DNA of 64,000 bases from contig NZ_VWVM01000013.1 of assembly GCF_008632075.1 (NCBI RefSeq), forward strand, positions 80,175 to 144,174. The letters are read 5' to 3'. This DNA is from Candidatus Pantoea gossypiicola. Its GTDB lineage: Bacteria > Pseudomonadota > Gammaproteobacteria > Enterobacterales > Enterobacteriaceae. The notes beneath the pieces are model-generated. The model did not search any database. It had not been told where the DNA came from and saw only the letters and a program-made list of their open reading frames with translations. Shown here one piece after another: positions 60,362-64,000 of this stretch. A program made the position numbers and the translations under genes. The first letter of the stretch is position 1. The number at the start of each line of letters is the position of its first letter.

Positions 60362-61479
60362 TGCTGATTACAGTGAACGTTCTGATTCAGGCAGGTCAGC
60401 GCCTCTCTCTGATGATTCTCGTTGAGCACTTTACTGATTACAGTGAATGTCAGCGCTCACGTTCATCACGGCTGACGTGCGTCCTGTATGGAGGCGCTTT
60501 AACTCATCACTACTGCCAGCGTGACACTGTTACTGATTACAGTGAATGTTTGCCTGTTGGCATCGTCATAGCACCGGCGTGCAGCGAATTCCCCTGTCCG
60601 TTACTGATTACAGTGAACGTTGTAGCAAGAAGCTACCTTCACCACGATGATCCTCAGGAATGCTGCTTTACTGATTACAGTGAATGCTATGCTGAATACA
60701 GTGAATGATAGCTCAAATTTGACGCAACGCTTTGCCGCTTCTACTGTTTATAGTGAATATTGGAGGGAAAGCAGTAATGACATAACTGATGTTCAGGGGG
60801 GATGTCTGTCGGCCCGAGCGTTGTCAGAATCGAATTGATATCTCTCTTCGTATCACAGCTTTTCTGTCTTCAATTTCGATCGAACTTAACCAGCGCTTCT
60901 GCTGATTACAGTGAATGTTCCGATAGCAAGACTCCTCATTTACTGACTATAGTGAATATTCGCTATCCCCTCGTTACTGATTACAGTGAACGTCATTGGG
61001 CTGACCTGTTCATTTATGCCGATTCATTCTGGCTCCCAAACTCTGGTTGCCTGTTGTCTCATCAGCTTCTGATGGTTTTATGAACCAGATAGGATTTGTC
61101 GGCTCCTTACTACTGACTACAGTGAACGGTTATTCAATTCAGCTTCCTGTCCTGCTATCTGATTAGCGAGTTTACTGATTACAGTGAACGTGACTACTGC
61201 CTGGGTATTGGGACATGACATTACTGATTACAGTGAACGTTAAGCTCACTCAGCGCCAGGTATCAACCCCGCTTACTCGCACAGGCTTTCAGATTAGGGT
61301 TTGTTTTCTGCACCACTACCTTAAGTTCCTCCGGTAATTCATCTGATAGAGAACTGACCTTACTGATTACAGTGAACGTTAAGACTCATCTTCGCGCTTA
61401 GAACAATCCATTTCACCCTGCTCTCTCTGCGGATCGATTTCTGCTGATTACAGTGAATGTTTTGCTGATTACAGTGAAC
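60362..61479 (-). repeat. Sixteen dispersed inverted iterons (incA-like field)
   Basis: Sixteen 17-bp copies of the iteron in reverse orientation (consensus TACTGATTACAGTGAAC, with T/G at position 2 and C/T at the end) start at 60362, 60432, 60531, 60602, 60669, 60690, 60742, 60900, 60941, 60975, 61111, 61173, 61222, 61361, 61442 and 61463. Gaps range from 21 to 158 bp and the DNA between copies is unique. No gene is supported anywhere in this stretch; the short open frames arise from the repeats. By analogy to P1 incA, they should titrate RepA and limit copy number. Confidence 0.9.
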
Positions 61480-61571
61480 GCTGTTCATCTTTGAACTGGA
61501 AAAGTAGCAGGGCAGAAGTAATTGTGTGATGAACCTCACCAAAACCCGTGCTGTTACCTAAAAGTGAAGAT

Positions 61572-61591
61572 TAAGTTGAAAAGATAACTTA
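61572..61591. promoter_or_regulatory. Candidate ParA operator
   Basis: TAAGTT-N8-AACTTA lies 58 bp upstream of parA. P1-type ParA proteins repress their own promoter at an inverted repeat in this position. Confidence 0.4.
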
Positions 61592-61649
61592 TTGCCTCAC
61601 GTGCAGGAATTCTGTATAAAGTCACAAATCCTACATGTTTGGAGCAACG

Positions 61650-62849
61650 ATGGCTAACGACGACAAGCAGGTGATGAAGGTTGCACAGCGTTCTGAACGC
61701 ATGCTGCTGAGCCTCACCGACCAGATTCAGGCGCAGAAGCAGGAACTGCATGAAAATACGTACTACCAGGTTTATGCCAAAGCGGCGTTAGCAAAGTTGC
61801 CCAAACTGACAAGAGCCAGTGTTGATTACGCTGTAAATGAGATGGAAGAGAGCGGTTATCAGTTTGATAAACGCGCGGCCGGATCTTCCGTTAAATATGC
61901 GATGTCGATTCAGAACATTATCGATATCTATCATCATCGAGGCGTGCCGAAATATCGCGATCGCCACAGTGATGCCTACACTATTTTCGTGGGTAATCTG
62001 AAGGGTGGCGTGTCTAAAACGGTTTCTACCGTTTCGCTGGCTCATGCACTTCGTGCCCATCCTCATCTGCTGTTTGAAGATTTGCGAATTCTGGTGATTG
62101 ACCTTGATCCACAGTCCTCAGCAACCATGTTTTTAAACCATGAACGTTCAGTAGGGCTGGTGGAAGCGACAGCGGCACAGGCAATGCTCCAGAATGTCAC
62201 CCGTGATGAGCTGGTGAACGAATTTATCGTTCCGTCGATTATTCCGGGTGTCGATGTGCTGCCTGCCTCGATTGATGACGCCTTTATCGCCTCAAGCTGG
62301 GACCAGCTTTGCGCAGAGCATCTGCCGCAGCAGAATGTTCATGCCGTGCTGTATGACAACGTCATTGCTAAACTGAAGAAAGATTATGACTTTATCTTTA
62401 TCGACAGTGGCCCGCATCTTGATGCTTTCCTGAAGAACGCCATTGCGGCCTCTGATCTGCTGATGACGCCTGTACCACCGGCTCAGGTCGACTTTCATTC
62501 CACGCTCAAATACCTGACGCGTCTGCCGGAACTGATTGCGATTATCGAGGATTCCGGCGCCACCTGTCGCCTGCAGGGCAACATTGGCTTTATGTCTAAG
62601 CTATCGAATAAAGCCGACCACAAGCTCTGTCATAGCCTGGCAAAAGAAATATTTGGTGGTGACATGCTTGATGCTGCCCTTCCCCGCCTTGATGGTTTCG
62701 AACGTTGCGGCGAATCCTTTGATACGGTCATCTCCGCGAATCCTTCGACTTACGTCGGCAGCAGTGAAGCATTGAAAAATGCAAGATCCGCCGCAGAGGA
62801 CTTTGCAAAAGCCGTCTTTGACCGTATCGAATTTATTCGCCTGAACTGA
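61650..62849 (+). CDS. parA: Plasmid partition ATPase ParA (P1 type Ia)
   Basis: This 399-aa partition ATPase (P1 ParA is 398 aa) has an N-terminal DNA-binding extension (about residues 1-105, LPKLTRASVDYAVNEMEESG) followed by the Walker A deviant motif GNLKGGVSKTVSTVSLA (both Lys residues present), RILVIDLDPQSSATMF (Walker A') and DFIFIDSGPHLDAFL (Walker B). The long N-terminus defines type Ia. ATG 61650 is chosen because GGAG lies 6 nt upstream; ATG 61635 has no such site. parB follows after 7 bp. Confidence 0.92.
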   Translation: MANDDKQVMKVAQRSERMLLSLTDQIQAQKQELHENTYYQVYAKAALAKLPKLTRASVDYAVNEMEESGYQFDKRAAGSSVKYAMSIQNIIDIYHHRGVPKYRDRHSDAYTIFVGNLKGGVSKTVSTVSLAHALRAHPHLLFEDLRILVIDLDPQSSATMFLNHERSVGLVEATAAQAMLQNVTRDELVNEFIVPSIIPGVDVLPASIDDAFIASSWDQLCAEHLPQQNVHAVLYDNVIAKLKKDYDFIFIDSGPHLDAFLKNAIAASDLLMTPVPPAQVDFHSTLKYLTRLPELIAIIEDSGATCRLQGNIGFMSKLSNKADHKLCHSLAKEIFGGDMLDAALPRLDGFERCGESFDTVISANPSTYVGSSEALKNARSAAEDFAKAVFDRIEFIRLN

Positions 62850-62856
62850 GGTTTTT

Positions 62857-63828
62857 ATGAGCGCAAAAAGAATCACGATTGGCCGAACCTTCAGCCAGAC
62901 CCCGCTGGAAAATGAGACACCGGATAGTCAGCACAATCAGACATTCGTTCTGGCTACGGGCAAGCGCGCCCTGTTTCGTTTTGAACGCATTGCCGCCAGT
63001 GAAGTTGAAAACAAGACATTCGTGACAATGGAAACCAATGGGCGCGACCAGGCGGGGCTGACACCCGATTCACTGCGCGATATTATCCGCACCATTAAGC
63101 TTCAGCAGTTCTTCCCGGCGATTGGCGTAATGCGCGATGACCGCATTGAGATTCTTGACGGCTCACGTCGGCGTGCGGCTGCGCTTTACTGCAAAACCGG
63201 GCTGGACGTGCTGGTCACTGATGCCGCTATTAGTGCCGATGAGGCCCGCAGACTGGCGCAGGATATTCAGACGGCCCGCGAACATAATCTGCGGGAAGTA
63301 GGAATGCGCCTGCTGGCGTTAAAAGATGGTGGGCTTTCGCAAAAAGAGATCGCTGAGAATCAGGGATTATCGCAGGCGAAGGTCACCCGTGCTCTTCAGG
63401 CAGCCAGCGTTCCGTCCGATTTGATCTCACTTTTCCCTAATCACGCTGAGCTGACTTATCCGGATTATAAAGCGCTGTTACAGGCGGCTGACAAATTAAG
63501 TGAATCCGGCCAAAGCATTGAAGCTCTGATTAGTTCTATCTCGCGGGAGATAGATGTGGTTTGCGCCCGCGAAGGGCTTGCCGAGGATGAGCTGAAAAAT
63601 CACATTTTGCGTCTGATTCGACAGGGTAGCCAGACATTGATTAAAGAGCCTGAGAAAGATAAAACACAGGCGACTGCGCTCTGGTCTTTTGCTGATAAAG
63701 ATCGTTTTGCACGTAAGAAGGTACGTGGTCGGATGTTCAGCTATGAATTTAACCGGCAGTCGAAAGAGTTGCAGGAAGAGCTGGATAAAGTCATTGCTGA
63801 GACCCTGAAAAAATATCTCAATCGTTAA
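62857..63828 (+). CDS. parB: Plasmid partition protein ParB
   Basis: This 323-aa centromere-binding protein (P1 ParB is 333 aa) has an N-terminal ParA-contact region, the ParB/Srx domain (VMRDDRIEILDGSRRRAAAL), a central HTH (LSQKEIAENQGLSQAKVTRALQAA) and a C-terminal dimerisation domain (KDRFARKKVRGRMFSYEF). The operon order parA-parB and the type Ia ParA agree with P1-like partition. It is followed by a strong terminator and a palindrome that may be its target. Confidence 0.92.
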   Translation: MSAKRITIGRTFSQTPLENETPDSQHNQTFVLATGKRALFRFERIAASEVENKTFVTMETNGRDQAGLTPDSLRDIIRTIKLQQFFPAIGVMRDDRIEILDGSRRRAAALYCKTGLDVLVTDAAISADEARRLAQDIQTAREHNLREVGMRLLALKDGGLSQKEIAENQGLSQAKVTRALQAASVPSDLISLFPNHAELTYPDYKALLQAADKLSESGQSIEALISSISREIDVVCAREGLAEDELKNHILRLIRQGSQTLIKEPEKDKTQATALWSFADKDRFARKKVRGRMFSYEFNRQSKELQEELDKVIAETLKKYLNR

Positions 63829-63846
63829 TGTACACGCATCCAAAGA

Positions 63847-63873
63847 AGCCAGCGTCTGACGCTGGCTTTTTTT
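63847..63873 (+). terminator. Rho-independent terminator of parAB
   Basis: AGCCAGCG / CGCTGGCT, an 8-bp GC-rich stem with loop TCTGA, is followed by seven or more T residues. It starts 19 bp after the parB stop. Confidence 0.9.
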
Positions 63874-63886
63874 ATTGCCAACTTAA

Positions 63887-63909
63887 AACCACGTCCTATG
63901 GACGTGGTT
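63887..63909. other. Candidate centromere parS (perfect palindrome)
   Basis: Ten-base arms AACCACGTCC and GGACGTGGTT flank TAT without mismatch. It lies 59 bp after parB and past its terminator. P1 parS also sits directly after parB, and ParB proteins bind palindromes. An end of an IS200/IS605-type element is an alternative, since those also carry short perfect hairpins. Confidence 0.45.
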
Positions 63910-63996
63910 ATCGCCTCGGTTCTGGCTCTGCCTGTAAAGACCTGCCCATGTCAAACTCCTCATCTGTTGTCCCCACAACTGATAAGGAAATTCAAC

Positions 63997-64000
63997 ATGA
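63997..64000 (+). CDS. Start codon of a gene leaving the window
   Basis: ATG at 63997-63999 has AAGGA 8 nt upstream. Only the first codon is inside the window, so nothing can be said about the product. Confidence 0.35.

Noticed and set aside
60355..61083. Open frames of 60-120 codons in the iteron field with repeated LITVN peptides
   Set aside because: The repeated peptide is the translation of the iteron itself; no ribosome binding sites or family resemblance. They are by-products of the repeats.
60362..61479. CRISPR array
   Set aside because: Repeats are 17 bp, occur in both orientations across the region, and are separated by 4-141 bp of very uneven unique DNA. They match the origin iterons, and no cas gene is present.

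Overview
The window looks like part of a large plasmid from an Erwiniaceae/Enterobacterales host, most likely Pantoea. This rests on protein resemblance recognised by eye, not on a database search. The right end (about 58.9-64.0 kb) is a plasmid backbone: an origin with helically spaced GATC sites and five phased iterons, a RepFIB/P1-type initiator (repA), a 1.5 kb gene-free field holding 20 more iterons in two orientations, then parA, parB, a terminator and a 23-bp palindrome that is a candidate parS. The rest is metabolic, transport and regulatory cargo with some decayed DNA.

Layout. 0.3-7.2 kb: a Rob-like AraC regulator, a Fur-box-preceded MFS pseudogene, small enzymes (DUF4440-like, GrpB/UPF0157, VOC), an orphan cheZ behind a near-perfect sigma-28 promoter, a class I glutamine amidotransferase and a frameshifted AraC regulator. 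7.2-12 kb: a phytase-like esterase, then the wreck of a P2-like prophage tail module (R, S, V, W remnants) with a low-GC membrane-protein gene inserted in it, followed by a two-gene cassette (small membrane protein plus DUF1493). 12-18.3 kb: a DUF2157/GDYXXLXY membrane pair, a 2H-phosphoesterase-like protein, a P-loop kinase and a FAD oxidoreductase. 18.9-24 kb: an eptA remnant and a complete tartrate-utilisation locus (LysR, transporter, tartrate dehydrogenase, glycerate kinase/hydroxypyruvate reductase).

24.2-26.1 kb: an operon of a secreted fasciclin protein, an ECF sigma factor and its RskA-like anti-sigma, with an ECF-type promoter in front; this mirrors the mycobacterial SigK-RskA-MPT70/83 arrangement. 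26.2-31.7 kb: RidA and TetR genes diverging across three operators, then a polar amino acid ABC transporter with an M20 amidohydrolase. 31.9-45.5 kb: an alpha/beta hydrolase with TetR, an AI-2E-type permease, a P2-type ATPase, a 36-aa membrane peptide behind a PhoP-like box, an RND efflux pair with an acyltransferase, a DJ-1/PfpI protein, azlCD and an XRE-cupin regulator.

45.5-54.1 kb: an IS110 fragment and a set of short-chain dehydrogenases/epimerase with an MFS exporter, some decayed (SDR and dienelactone hydrolase remnants). Three promoters of this set share a T-N11-A palindrome with core TTGAATTNNNNTCAA, so they are probably one regulon of a LysR protein, plausibly the one encoded at 53.2 kb. 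54.6-58.7 kb: an ASCH fragment, a Zur-box-controlled COG0523 zinc GTPase, a D-amino-acid-dehydrogenase-like flavoprotein and an aldehyde dehydrogenase.

The observations most worth following are the sigma-28-controlled plasmid cheZ, the three-promoter LysR motif, the SigK-like fasciclin operon, the dispersed iteron field and the PhoP-box micropeptide.
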